Source: Calycina herbarum (Eukaryota > Ascomycota > Leotiomycetes > Helotiales > Pezizellaceae). From it: DNA of 64,000 nt. Both the position numbers and the translations under genes were made by a program. Of the stretch, positions 31,569 through 42,416 are shown piece by piece. Location: the NCBI GenBank assembly GCA_001414485.1, contig LLEY01000025.1, forward strand, positions 248,001-312,000, given 5' to 3'. The notes beneath the pieces were generated by a model, which was not told the origin of the DNA, did no database searches, and saw only the letters and a list, made by a program, of their open reading frames with translations. Within the stretch, counting starts at the first letter, position 1; every line of letters starts with the position of its first letter.

Positions 31569-33959
31569 GTTTGGTGTTGAGAAGGGTTTCTGTATTTAGG
31601 CGGCGAAAAGATGAGGGAGGGTTTTGAGGCTGAGGTATCGCGAAAAGAACTCGTAGGTATTCGAGTCGAAGGGGTATTGTCGCAGAGCTCAAATAGTGTG
31701 GTCTTTGTTGCGCTCAAGTTCTGGAGTGGCGGGTTGCGACGCGTTTTGGTTGTCAAAGAGTTGGGTTAAGATTCAGTGATAGGAGTTGGTGTTGTTCTTA
31801 GGAGTCCGGAATTGATTAGTCATAAAAAGTTAGGCTAGGAAATGGTCACGTGCACAGTCTTCACCCTTAACTGCCGCCCGCCACTTCACTATTGCGACCT
31901 AGCTTAACACACTGGAGTGGACATTTTCAGCCTCTTTATGATGAATGCCGAGTTACACCCAGGCAAACAAATGGAATTGCCCTTAGCTTGGGATGGACTA
32001 GACATTGAAAGAGAAGAGATTTTACCATTGATGGCAACGTATTCCACCTTCGAAGACAGTATCTTCAACTTTAGGCATATTTTCAACCTTACAAAGGCAT
32101 ACGAACAACGGATGTGTTGGTTGGAACTTTGAGAGGCGATTCTTACAAACAAATCCCAACGATAACTTCGTCATAAACACCAACAGACACTGATAATCGT
32201 CATATCACTAACACCAACCCAAACCCAACCTTTTCATTCCCTCTCCTTGCTTCGAGCTGTCGAGCTGCTTCAAGGTTCTGGCGATGTCTCGGGACGGCGA
32301 GTTGTACCTCCAGACAACAACACACGATGGACAGCTATTGGATACGCAGGTTGCCGCCTCCCGTGGCTGTGAGATGATACGGTGGGCACAGGTGTTGTCG
32401 TAACCTACTTGAGCGAGATGAATTATGAAAGCCATTCTGCACGACTTTAACCTTGAAGCTGGAGGAGCATTAAAAAGGACGATTACCTAAGAACATTGGA
32501 ATCCCAATGGAAGCTTCCAATTTCCCGTCACTTTCCAGAAGGAGGTTATTTCGAGGGCGTGTACATCACGTGACCACACCCCTTCGGCATTCCGTTTGTC
32601 GATCCACCCCGTTGGGAAGCTTGTCGTTTCATCTCCCTTTTCCATCTCACTCAGCGCATTTCGGTCATCTCAACTGCTCTATTTCCAGAGTTGAGCGCAT
32701 CCTTTTGCCTTGGCAGAGATATTCTACCAACCGAACCCAGTCGCGCCCTGGTACGGTGGACAATCGAATCTACAGCGGGCGGTAGACAGGATGCAAATCC
32801 CGGCTCAGCCTCGCAGATTTCACCGGCCCTTTCGGAAAAGGTGGAGACCAACCCCCCCTTTTCCCCCTCTCTCCAATGTGATATCTTTACCACTCCATCC
32901 CCTCCAACTTCCGTCGGTGCTCGATGATCCCTTCCCCTCTCCATTGTGCGACAGAGGATCACAGTCCCTCTCCTCTTCCTGTCTACTAGGGAAGGCCATC
33001 CCATCCCATTCAACCACCGAAATCCGCTGACAGCACTAAAGTACCAACAAGGTTGCGGGGCTTCTGTTGGTACTCCCTCGTAACGTTGCAGAACGCGAGA
33101 GCGGCGTTTTCTGAAAGAATCTTGCTGGATAAGGCAGAGGGAGAGCACTGCACTGCATCCTCTGCTCCACCAAGGGACAGTAGAGTGGACTGGACAGGTT
33201 AGTCGTGGCCGCCTGCATGCGTTGGGGGCATTTCTGAGTTGAGTTGACGATTCACGACATCGTCAAGTGCTGCTGTCTGGGTGTCACACCAACCTGGGTC
33301 GATTGAACTAAATCCGCTATTGGTGGTTGACAGCCGCATTGCTAGTCATCTGGAGTTTTCGCCTCTGCTGGTGGTGGTCTCTTTCACCGCGACCCTTTAC
33401 CCCCTCCCTCCCCTGCCCTCACATCCTTGAGGGGCACTGCAGTAGCCGTCATCATCAAGATTAAAAGATCTCCAACTCTAATTACCAAGGCCTGCAACTC
33501 AGCCTACTCGCGAGCTTCTTCTTCATGGTGCAATTGGGTTGCAATTGGGTGGAGTATGCTGGCCCGAGTCGGTCCTCCTGCATCCTTACATCGTAACTGT
33601 CTTTGTCTTGCCGGGTTAGCTATAACAGGGCTTGCCGTGGTGGGACATTAAATCTTGGAATCTCACTACATATATCGCGTGCATGGCCGCCTCGATTAAC
33701 GTCACTACCTCACTACTTCACCACCTCACTCTCGCTTCCTCGACACCATCTTTAATCACTACCCGTCAAGGTTGAGGAGCAGTGACGAAAGCGCCAAACG
33801 ACCATCCAGGTTGCCGTGACGAAAGGACTTAAGAAAAACTTTTGCTTCGACTTTTCCTTCCCACTTCCATGCTTTTTCTTCCACAACACACCACTTATTC
33901 TTGCGTCTAATTGCAATATACCACACTCATTCAGTCAATACAACTTCCAACTCGCCACT
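31569..33959. promoter_or_regulatory. Long intergenic region between divergent Nab2-like and hexosaminidase genes
   Basis: About 2.4 kb with no supportable gene. A perfect TCACGTGA palindrome lies at 32566-32573, and a second CACGTG core (GGTCACGTGCAC) near 31850. A local duplication of the phrase TTGCAATTGGGT occurs near 33525-33550. From 33650 the plus strand is C/T-rich, consistent with a leader for the hexosaminidase. A 165-codon minus frame at 32651-33148 overlaps plus frames in the same C/T-biased DNA and has no motif. Confidence 0.45.
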
Positions 33960-35812
33960 ATGTGGTCTTTAATGTTTACCTTATTGGCTTTTGCCTCCCA
34001 AGCTCTCGCCATCTGGCCTGCGCCAGCCTCTATCTCGACTGGCAATACCGCCTTGTGGATCTCTCCGGATATCAAAGTTGCCTATAACGGTGGAAGCGTA
34101 TGGTGGTCTCCTTTCTATGATAATTTTTGGAGCGGTTTAACTGAGCAATTTTCCCATTTACAGTCTTCTTCTTACGCCGCCGGTACCAGTCATGGATTTT
34201 CCAGTCGTGACATCGTCCAAAAGGGTATCAACCGCGCCATGGCAACTCTGTTCAAGCAAAGTTTCGTTCCCTGGAAGCTTCATCCTCGCAATGAGCTCGC
34301 CAAATTCGAGCCCAGCACTGACGACAAGAAGAACTATGTCACCAGCCTCACCATCACCCAGACTGGAAGCGACAACAGCTCCAACTTCAAGCCTTTGGCT
34401 GGCGAGGTCGACGAGTCCTACAACCTAACCCTCAGCAATGAAGGCGCTGCCACCATCACTGCCAACTCTGCCCAGGGAGTTTTGCACGGTCTTCAAACCT
34501 TCATCCAGCTCTTCTACCAACACTCTTCTCGCAAGGGTGGTATTTACACTGTCCTTGCACCAGTCGCCATCTCAGACGCCCCCGCGTTCAAGCACCGTGG
34601 TTTGAATATGGATGTCGCCCGAAACTGGTTCCCAGTCGAACACATTCTCAGAACCATTGACGCCATTTCATGGAACAAGTTCAACAGAATCCATCTTCAC
34701 ATGACCGATTCTCAATCATGGCCTATGGACATCCCTTCAATTCCTGAGCTTTCTGCAAATGGTGCTTACCAAACTGGATTGTCCTACACCCCCGATGATA
34801 TTCGTAACATCCAAACCTACGCCATTGAACGTGGTGTCGAAGTCATCATTGAGTTTGACATGCCAGGTCACACTACATCCATTGGTCTCTCCTTCCCGGA
34901 GCTTATTGCGGCTGCTGGTGCACAACCTTGGGACACATACTGCAACGAGCCACCTTGTGGTTCATTGAAGCTCAATGAGCCAGCTGTAGGCGAATTTCTG
35001 GAAAAGCTATTCGATGATGTCTTGCCAAGAGTTGCACCATACTCCGCTTATTTCCACACTGGCGGAGACGAGGTCAACAAGAACACATACTTATTGGATG
35101 ACACTGTCAAGTCGAACGATACTGCAGTCATTGCGCCTCTCATCCAGAAGCTTGTTGACCGCAACCACGCTCAATTGAGAGCTGCTGGCATCACACCTAT
35201 CGTATGGGAGGAGATGCTCTTGGACTGGAACCTAACTCTTGGTGAGGATGTCGTCGTACAGACTTGGTTGAGTGATGAGAGTGTTGCTGCTACTACTGGA
35301 AAGGGCCACAAGGTATTGGCTGGTAACTACAACCTCTGGGTAAGTTCTCAATCCATCTCTCCATTATAACGTCACAGCTAACAATATCACAGTATCTCGA
35401 TTGCGGAAAGGGCCAATGGCTCAACTTCGGTGAAGGAGCTTCATTCCAAAAGTACTACCCATTCCCAGATTACTGTTCCCCAACCAAGAACTGGCGTCTC
35501 GTCTACTCCTACGATCCCCTCGCCGGTGTCCCAGCAAACGAAACTCACTTGGTCCTCGGTGGTGAAGTCCACATCTGGGCCGAACAAACCGACCCCGTCA
35601 ACCTCGACGACATGGTCTGGCCACGAGCAAGCGCAGCAGGGGAGGTCCTCTGGTCTGGTCGTCACGATGCCGCTGGAAACAACCGAACCCAAATCGATGC
35701 CAGTCCTAGACTTGCTGAGATGAGAGAGCGTATGGTTAGTCGTGGTATTGGAGCTGGACCTGTGCAGATGGTTCATTGCACGCAACATAATGGTACTGAG
35801 TGTGCCCTATGA
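33960..35812 (+). CDS. Secreted beta-N-acetylhexosaminidase, GH20
   Basis: Exons 33960-35339 and 35393-35812 give 599 residues; the intron has GTAAGT, a GCTAACA branch and TCACAG. An in-frame upstream ATG at 33816 was passed over because the start at 33960 gives a clean signal peptide (MWSLMFTLLAFASQALA). The GH20 N-terminal domain (~18-200) precedes the catalytic barrel: HRGLNMDVARNWFP, the NRIHLHMTDSQSWP strand, EFDMPGHT and the catalytic pair Asp370-Glu371 in FHTGGDEVN. The C-terminal part has GGEVHIWAEQTDPVNLDDMVW and ends with a Cys-containing tail. It removes terminal GlcNAc from chitin oligomers and glycans outside the cell, in chitin recycling and autolysis. Length matches fungal NagA-type enzymes (~600). 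Confidence 0.93.
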
Positions 35813-37684
35813 AAAAAAATTCCTTTCTTGTCTATTCTTAATTTCTTCCTTGGGTGGCATCTCTTACGAGGGGGTCACCATTCTGCATAGGCGACGGCGT
35901 CATCATCATTTGGCGGTGGAGTAAAACTGGGCGTTTGATTTTTCCTGATGGGTTTTGCATTGGGGTCCCGATTAAGAATTTAACTGGCAGTCTAGTTTGG
36001 CCATATGCATACATCCTTAGTCGTCCTGGGTGTTCGGATGTTGGGTTGCAGTCGATTTGTCTTGCGCTCTCCTGCGATCAAAAAACGAAAATGAAAATGA
36101 AATAAATTGGGATCTTCAATTGAATCGTGGTGTTGTGATCTGAGTGTTTGCTAGGTACTCTATCGTGACCTGGTCAATGAGGTAAGCTTCCTGAATTATT
36201 CGAGATCCCTCCCATCGTACACAAATCACCGTCGATCCTCATGCGCGATCGATCCTGTTGGCTCGTCATCTTGAACGAGCGTTAACGGCCGCTCGGATGA
36301 TGCCCGCAATGGCGGTACAAATTACAGCATTGGACGATTACAAATTCCCTGGGAAGATGAATCCGTTGTGTGATTGTACCTACTGTACGAGAATTCTTTT
36401 ATTTCCCGGAGCTCCAATGAAACCAGAAACCAGAAGGACGGAACAGTTGTTCATAGGGTAACCTGGTATGAGCGTGTAAGTGTGATGGGTGTGATGACAC
36501 CAGATCTGGTGTTTTCATTTGTATTTCCCGGTCGTCGCATACTCGAGTAACGTTACAGCACAAGTGAGAGGTCGTGGAATCGTGAGAAGATCGGACATTG
36601 TTCGCCGAGTATTCTCAGACAGTTATGGACACTTTATCGATTGAGAAGGTTTAGGAGGTTTAAGGAATCGACGATGGCATAACCTCTTACCACCGTTTAT
36701 TGGATCGTTTTTCATTCCTTGAGCTCAGCTAATGAAGGCTGCTGGTTATAAACGAAGACTACATGTTTTTTCTTCGTATTTTCCGTATAGCCTTTTCTTT
36801 CATATACTCGTAGGCGTGGCACCGTACCTCTACTGACCTTCGTAATTAGCATATGTGGGTTGCTTCTGGGTTTCGCACGTAAGCCACACTTGACTTTAGA
36901 GAGTTTAAAGGTGGCTTGGTTCCCTATTAATTTCACGCGCAAGCCACATGTGCTAATTAAATAAATGCACCTACTCCCTGTGGAACGAAGGGCAGTGCGA
37001 TTACTTATTTGAAGTGTCTAGTGTGGCGCTTCGGTCCCCATATTTCCCCGTCCCCGATCCCGTCTCCCCGTGAGTGTGGAAGAGAATGTGGGGAGGCGCA
37101 GCTCCCCCTCCTTACCCCACACTTCACATGCTGGGCCCTCGGCTTCTTGAAAAATTCTCTTGAGATCTAATTGCTATATAATCGTATCATTTGTGAAAGA
37201 AGTCGTCGATTTCGTTTCCTGAATACTACCAGTAGGCTGGGGACTTGAGAGCCATGGAATGATTCGTTTCACTAAAGAAGTAGATAGGATGAGTTTGAGT
37301 TCAATACGTGAGTCTATGTGCGATTCGCAGGACCGTGATAGCTCCAACGAATCACAGGGGAGTTTTGAAATGTTCGAGGGAGCTTGCACCAGTGCTTGGG
37401 GAGAGTTTCAGGGATCTTGGATGCACCTCGTCTTCGATGCGAGCTCGTGGTAATGGATGCTAGGATGGATCCTGAACATGGCCTAAATTTTGCTCCGACC
37501 GCATTCCGCGGGTTCCAAGGTGTGTCTGTGTTGGTTTTGTATATTCCGTCTTTTGTCTTTCTGTTTCTACTATTAAAAGTGTACAATAATCGTTCGTTTG
37601 ATCGAGTACATTCACTTGATGAGAGCTCGATTGGTTTGTATTACTACCCTTTAACACTACCGCTGTCCTTAACAAACCAACGTC
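35813..37684. other. Intergenic with one inverted repeat
   Basis: No gene is supportable in these ~1.9 kb. An inverted repeat at 36842-36960 is listed separately. The last ~450 bases contain short frames only and probably hold the P450 promoter. Confidence 0.4.
36842..36960. repeat. Imperfect inverted repeat, about 22-bp arms
   Basis: The left arm 36842-36863 (GTAATTAGCATATGTGGGTTGC) pairs with the right arm 36939-36960; 19 of 22 positions are complementary by eye. The interior has a second partial pairing (AAGCCAC near 36881 with GTGGCTT near 36911). It could be a MITE or a hairpin-forming transcript end. Confidence 0.55.
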
Positions 37685-39439
37685 ATGATTGAAGCTCTCT
37701 TTGAAGGCTGGTCTCCAAAGCATTTGGTGGTTTTCATTATTGGACTCTTCACAGTATGGCGTATCACTCGCCGAATCTCTGAGGAAATCAAAATACAACG
37801 TCTCGGAGGACATACTCGACGGGTCAAGACATGGCTTCCATTTGGTAGATCTTGACCTCCCCCAACCAAAACTAGGCCAAACAGCTAACAACACACTTGC
37901 AGGTGCTGGTCTTATCTACGAAGCTGTCAAAGGAACAATCAAACACAAGAATCTCGAAACATGGAACAGCTGGTTCACAACACCCCAAGGAAACCTCTCC
38001 TACACCGTCGAAGCCAAACCGGCTGGTCGTAGAATAGTCTTCACCGCCGACCCCGAAAACATAAAAGCCATCCTCGCAACCCAATTCGCCTCCTACGGAA
38101 AAGGCAAACCCTTTCACGATGAATGGAAAGAGTTCTTGGGGGATTCGATATTCACAACTGATTCAGATCAATGGCATGACTCTCGACAACTTATTCGACC
38201 TCAATTTATAAAGGATCGTGTTAGCGATTTGGTTGTTTTCGAGGAACATGTGCAGATTCTTATGCGGAGGATGAAGGAGGAAGGAAGGACTTGGGATGGA
38301 AAGGAGGGGAAGCCTTTTGATATTAGTGATATGCTTTTTAGATATACGCTGGATGCTGCGACGCACTTTTTGTTTGGGAACAGTGCGGACAGTTTGGAGA
38401 AGCCAGAACAGGAGTTTGCGCATGCTTTTGGGGAAGTGCAGAGGTGGCAGAATTATTTTTCTCGGGCGGGGTTTGTTTCTCCCTTTCCTGATACTCGTGT
38501 GGTGGATTTTGCTAATAAGTGTAAGACCGTTCAAATCTCTCGTCCCAAGAGGGCCGTTTAGAAAAAGTCTAAAAATCTTAAACGAGTTCGTTAATCCCTT
38601 TGTCGACCAAGTACTTAAACTCACTCCTGAGGAACTCGCCACCAAAACGAAGTCCGATCAAGGTTACACTTTCCTCCACGCTCTCGCAGGGTTCACACGC
38701 AATAGAACAGTTCTGCGTGATCAACTCGTTGCTGTCCTCTTAGCTGGCCGAGATACCACTGCTTCTACTTTGTCATGGACATTCTACGAACTAGCACGAG
38801 ATCCTGAGATAGTAAAGAAGTTACGGAAGGAGATCATCGAAAGAGTTGGCTTGAATAGAGCTCCTACTTATGATGATTTGAAGAATATGAAATACCTCCA
38901 GGTAAATCCCCTTCCCATTCTTCCAATCCAAATCAACCACAATACTAAAACCACTTTTCTTATAGAACATAATGCACGAAACCCTCCGTCTCTACCCCTC
39001 CGTCCCCTTTAACGTCCGTCTTGCCCTCTGCGACACAACCCTCCCCCACGGCGGTGGACCCGACGGGCTCTCCCCAATGGGAGTCCTAAAAGATACCCCC
39101 ATCGGCTACTCCACAATCATAATGCAACGCCGACCCGATCTTACACCCGACTCTCCTTCCTTCCGTCCTGAAAGATGGGAGAGTTGGCAACCTAAACCGT
39201 GGCAATATATCCCATTTAATGGCGGACCGAGAATCTGTATTGGACAGCAGTTTGCACTTACGGAGATGGGATATACGCTTGTGAGGATTTTCCAGAGGTT
39301 TGAGAGATTGGAGAATCATATGGACGAGGTTGATGGTGGGAGTCCTTGTTTGAAGGCTGAGATTGTTTTGCAGCCTGGACAGGGGGTTTTTGTTGGGTTT
39401 TTTGAGGGGAAGGAGGAGAAAAAGGATGTGAAGAAGTGA
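37685..39439 (+). CDS. Cytochrome P450, CYP52-like
   Basis: Proposed exons are 37685-37844, 37903-38518, 38562-38901 and 38966-39439, giving 529 residues. The N-terminal anchor is LVVFIIGLFTVWRI. The P450 hallmarks are present: I-helix AGRDTTAST, the ExxR motif in ETLRLYP, the PERW segment (FRPERWESW) and the haem loop FNGGPRICIGQQ with its Cys ligand. These resemble the CYP52 group of alkane/fatty-acid hydroxylases of the endoplasmic reticulum, but the substrate is not deducible. Introns 1 and 3 are well formed. The second join is doubtful: the frame must change between 38515 and 38565, and only a 43-base (GTGTAA..TTTAG) or 31-base intron would do it. If neither is spliced the gene carries a frameshift and is inactive. 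Confidence 0.8.
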
Positions 39440-40830
39440 TGGGGGATCGGCAAGGTTTGGATTGGGTTCTAGGAATTTGTGGGGTGTGGGTAATTTAGCT
39501 TGGTAAATAGGGGAATACTTAGCTTATTTAATTTTATTAACTTATCCACATGCCTTGTTCCTTGACAAGTGGACGTGAAAATGGTAGGGACTTTGGGGCT
39601 AAATGAGCTGGGTGAACATCAAGTAGCAAGTTTTCCCCCAGTCCTCGCACAATCTCTGAGTTGCTACTTATAGCAAAGAAGAGCAGTGGAGATAATAAAG
39701 GGTGTCTTTTAGTTTAAGCGAGCTTTCTTTTGCTTGAACTCTTGTTGCTCATCGCAGTTTTAAGGGGTAGTGATTCAGGAGAACTGAAGCGAGAGTTTAA
39801 ACCTCCACGGTTTCATACGTGTTTACCAATATTCACTCCAAACTTTCTAGTGCTCATATAAAACCCCTCTTAAAACATATGGAAGAGACTGGCCTCACCT
39901 CTAAAATTATTTCTATCAAGTTCTATGTAATTGCTGGGAACCTCTAACCATGGCTCTTCCAACAAGTGTAGTTTTCGCAGATTTGCAGGACATGGGGCGT
40001 ACCTCTCAAGGACCTTGTTGAAGACAGTGCTATTCATGACAACCTTTTGAATCTCAACAGCAGTTTCAGCAACACCGGAATCAACAGTAGGAGGAAGAAT
40101 AACAGTTACTATGATAACAACGACGAACTGTGATTCGAAACTCAAATGGTAAGCAGCAATAGAATCAAAAGCCGACCACTTGTGGGTTCGTAGAACCAGA
40201 GGAAGTTTCGAGCACTTTGAACATAAGTTTTGTTGATGCGCTTCCTTGCGCTACGTTTGTCAACAATTCTGCATGTTCTCATGTGATGACAGCTTCGTCA
40301 AGGGTCGTGTTGAGTTGTTCATTAGAAATTTTATGATCGTTAAGCAGAGCTTTATTATATAAAAGCAGAAGTAAGAACTAGAGTAGTGATAAAAAGGGGG
40401 GTTACACTTGTAGTACAAGAGTAGTGAAATACTGGCGGTTAAACTCATCTGGGAAACATCTTAAAGATTTAGATCAATTGAATTCAAATAATTAATTGTT
40501 TTATTACGGGCCAATCTGGTAAGAAAACTGTAATTGCGATGAAAGTAACCCTAATCTAATTTAAAGAATAATTGAACAGTGGCAAAATCGATTTTCATTA
40601 CTTGAATCTTGCTAAACCAACAAGGATTATTAGCACAGTGATATCACCAAACACCAGAAGGCCCTTCTTACAAGCGGGGCCACTCCGCATTTTAGGCTCT
40701 CGGCGTTTTTCGCAGACTTTCGGTGGCATTGTGCCGACTTATACAATGACGATGATAAGAAAATATCTCTAGAAAGCAAGTACCTCCCTTACAATAGGCA
40801 AAATTATTTTCTTATCGAAAGAAGTCCAAA
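39440..40830. other. Intergenic, one weak open frame
   Basis: The minus strand at 39870-40145 has a 91-codon frame (..MNSTVFNKVLERYAPCPANL, then RKLHLLEEPWLEVPSNYIEL) that looks more protein-like than average but matches nothing I know. It may be a gene scrap. No other structure is visible apart from the site listed at 40675. Confidence 0.35.
40675..40687. promoter_or_regulatory. CGG-N7-CCG palindrome upstream of the sulfatase
   Basis: The sequence CGGGGCCACTCCG has inverted CGG triplets separated by seven bases, about 145 bases before the sulfatase start. Paired CGG triplets are the usual target of Zn2Cys6 regulators, and such a regulator lies next door. This is a candidate site only. Confidence 0.3.
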
Positions 40831-42375
40831 ATGAGTACCTCAAGTCCCCAACAACCGTCACCCCCACCTTCACCCGGCAATCCCACACCAAAGCCAAACC
40901 TTCTAATCTTCATGCCCGATCAACTTCGCTACGATTCTCTCTCACTCAACAACCCTCTCATCAAAACGCCAAATATATCAGCGTTCGCTTCTCGCTCAAC
41001 AACGTTTACAAACTGTTATCTCCAAGCTACTGTGTGCGCTCAATCTCGTTGTTCCCTTTACACCGGACAATACCCGCACGTATCAGGTCATCGCTCACTG
41101 GAGAACTTGATAAAACCCTGGGAACCAAATCTCTTCCGCTCCTTCAAAGAATCTGGATATCACGTTGCCTGTCTGGCTCCTCGAGGGGATACTTTCGCCC
41201 CAGGAGTCACAGAATTAAGTGTTACCGAATATGGATTTCTCGAACCCCCAGAATTGATGCCGAAATTCGGTGCTGCGAGTGCAAACCAGGAATGCCCAGA
41301 AGATATCTGGTCTCGATTATTTTACCGAGGGTTAAGGGGCACAGAGAAGGCGGTAGATTATGATGAAGCTGCTATCCGATCTGCTTTGAAATGGATGGAG
41401 AATTCACCGGAAGGACCTTGGGTTCTTTATTTGCCATTGCTGTTCCCACATTGTCCCTTTCAAGTCGAAGAACCATATTTTTCCATGTATAATCGAGAAG
41501 ACATGCCCCTACCACCCAAGGTGTCGGAAAAAACCGGCCATGAACCACGATATTTCCAGGCCAACCGCCAACGGTACAGGACCGAAAGAGCAACCGACGA
41601 AGTTTGGCGAGAAATTAAAGCAACCTACTATGGAATGATAACTCGTCTTGACGATCAATTCGGACGCATCATCTCTGGACTCCGAAAAATCGATCCCGAG
41701 AATAAAACGTTGGTTTGTTTTTACACTGATCACGGAGAATATCTAGGGGACCATGGGATCGTCGAGAAGTGGCCAAGTGGCGTAAGCGAAGTCCTATCTC
41801 GCGAACCCTTCATCATTGGTGGCGCAGGACTACCGGAAGGAAAAGTGGTTGATGATATTTGTGAAATGGTAGATCTTCTCCCAACCCTCTTCGAATTATG
41901 TTCCATCTCCGAGTCATTCCCGCACAATGGAATCTCCCTCCTCCCCACAATCCTCTCCGATATCCCACACCCTAAGGAGTACGCCTACACTGAAGGCGGA
42001 TTTCTCATATCGGAAGAGCCTCTGTTGGAACAGGCTCCTTATCCATATGATATTAAAGCTGTGCTTCAACATGAGGACACGAGTTTGGTTGGGAAGGCAG
42101 TGGGTATGAGGGATAAGAAATGGTGTTATGTGTATAGACTTTACGAGCCTGCGGAGTTATATGATCGTGAGACGGATCTGGAGGAGTTGCATAATCTGGC
42201 CGGAAATCCCCAGTACGCAGGAGTGGTGGCGAAGATGCAGGCTGAGTTGTTTAGGTGGATGATGGAGACTGCGGATTTTTTGCCGTTTAAGAAGGATGCT
42301 AGATTTCCGCCCGTGGAGTTGAAGACGCCGAAGGAGCAATATGAGGAGAGGATGGAATGGAGAAAGGAGACGTGA
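40831..42375 (+). CDS. Type I sulfatase (arylsulfatase/phosphonate-ester-hydrolase-like)
   Basis: Intronless, 514 residues. After a Pro-rich start the alkaline-phosphatase-superfamily opening is clear (LLIFMPDQLRYDSLSLNNP), with Asp30 as a metal ligand. The formylglycine site is Cys69 in VCAQSRCSLYTG: the consensus CxPSR has Gln at the third position here. A second metal-ligand block is FYTDHGEYLGDHG. The end (YDRETDLEELHNLAG, then FLPFKKDARFPP) matches the C-terminal sulfatase subdomain. There is no signal peptide, so it is probably cytosolic and acts on an imported sulfate ester. The lack of introns and the bacterial-like sequence are compatible with old horizontal transfer, but that needs a tree. 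It converges on the zinc-cluster regulator with 41 bases between stop codons. Confidence 0.88.
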   Translation: MSTSSPQQPSPPPSPGNPTPKPNLLIFMPDQLRYDSLSLNNPLIKTPNISAFASRSTTFTNCYLQATVCAQSRCSLYTGQYPHVSGHRSLENLIKPWEPNLFRSFKESGYHVACLAPRGDTFAPGVTELSVTEYGFLEPPELMPKFGAASANQECPEDIWSRLFYRGLRGTEKAVDYDEAAIRSALKWMENSPEGPWVLYLPLLFPHCPFQVEEPYFSMYNREDMPLPPKVSEKTGHEPRYFQANRQRYRTERATDEVWREIKATYYGMITRLDDQFGRIISGLRKIDPENKTLVCFYTDHGEYLGDHGIVEKWPSGVSEVLSREPFIIGGAGLPEGKVVDDICEMVDLLPTLFELCSISESFPHNGISLLPTILSDIPHPKEYAYTEGGFLISEEPLLEQAPYPYDIKAVLQHEDTSLVGKAVGMRDKKWCYVYRLYEPAELYDRETDLEELHNLAGNPQYAGVVAKMQAELFRWMMETADFLPFKKDARFPPVELKTPKEQYEERMEWRKET

Positions 42376-42416
42376 AGGAGGATTGGTGATTTCCTGTTTT
42401 CGATTTTTTGTAACAA

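Noticed and set aside
32651..33148. 165-codon minus-strand frame between Nab2-like and hexosaminidase genes
   Set aside because: Lies in compositionally biased DNA with overlapping plus frames; no motif, start context or splice logic.
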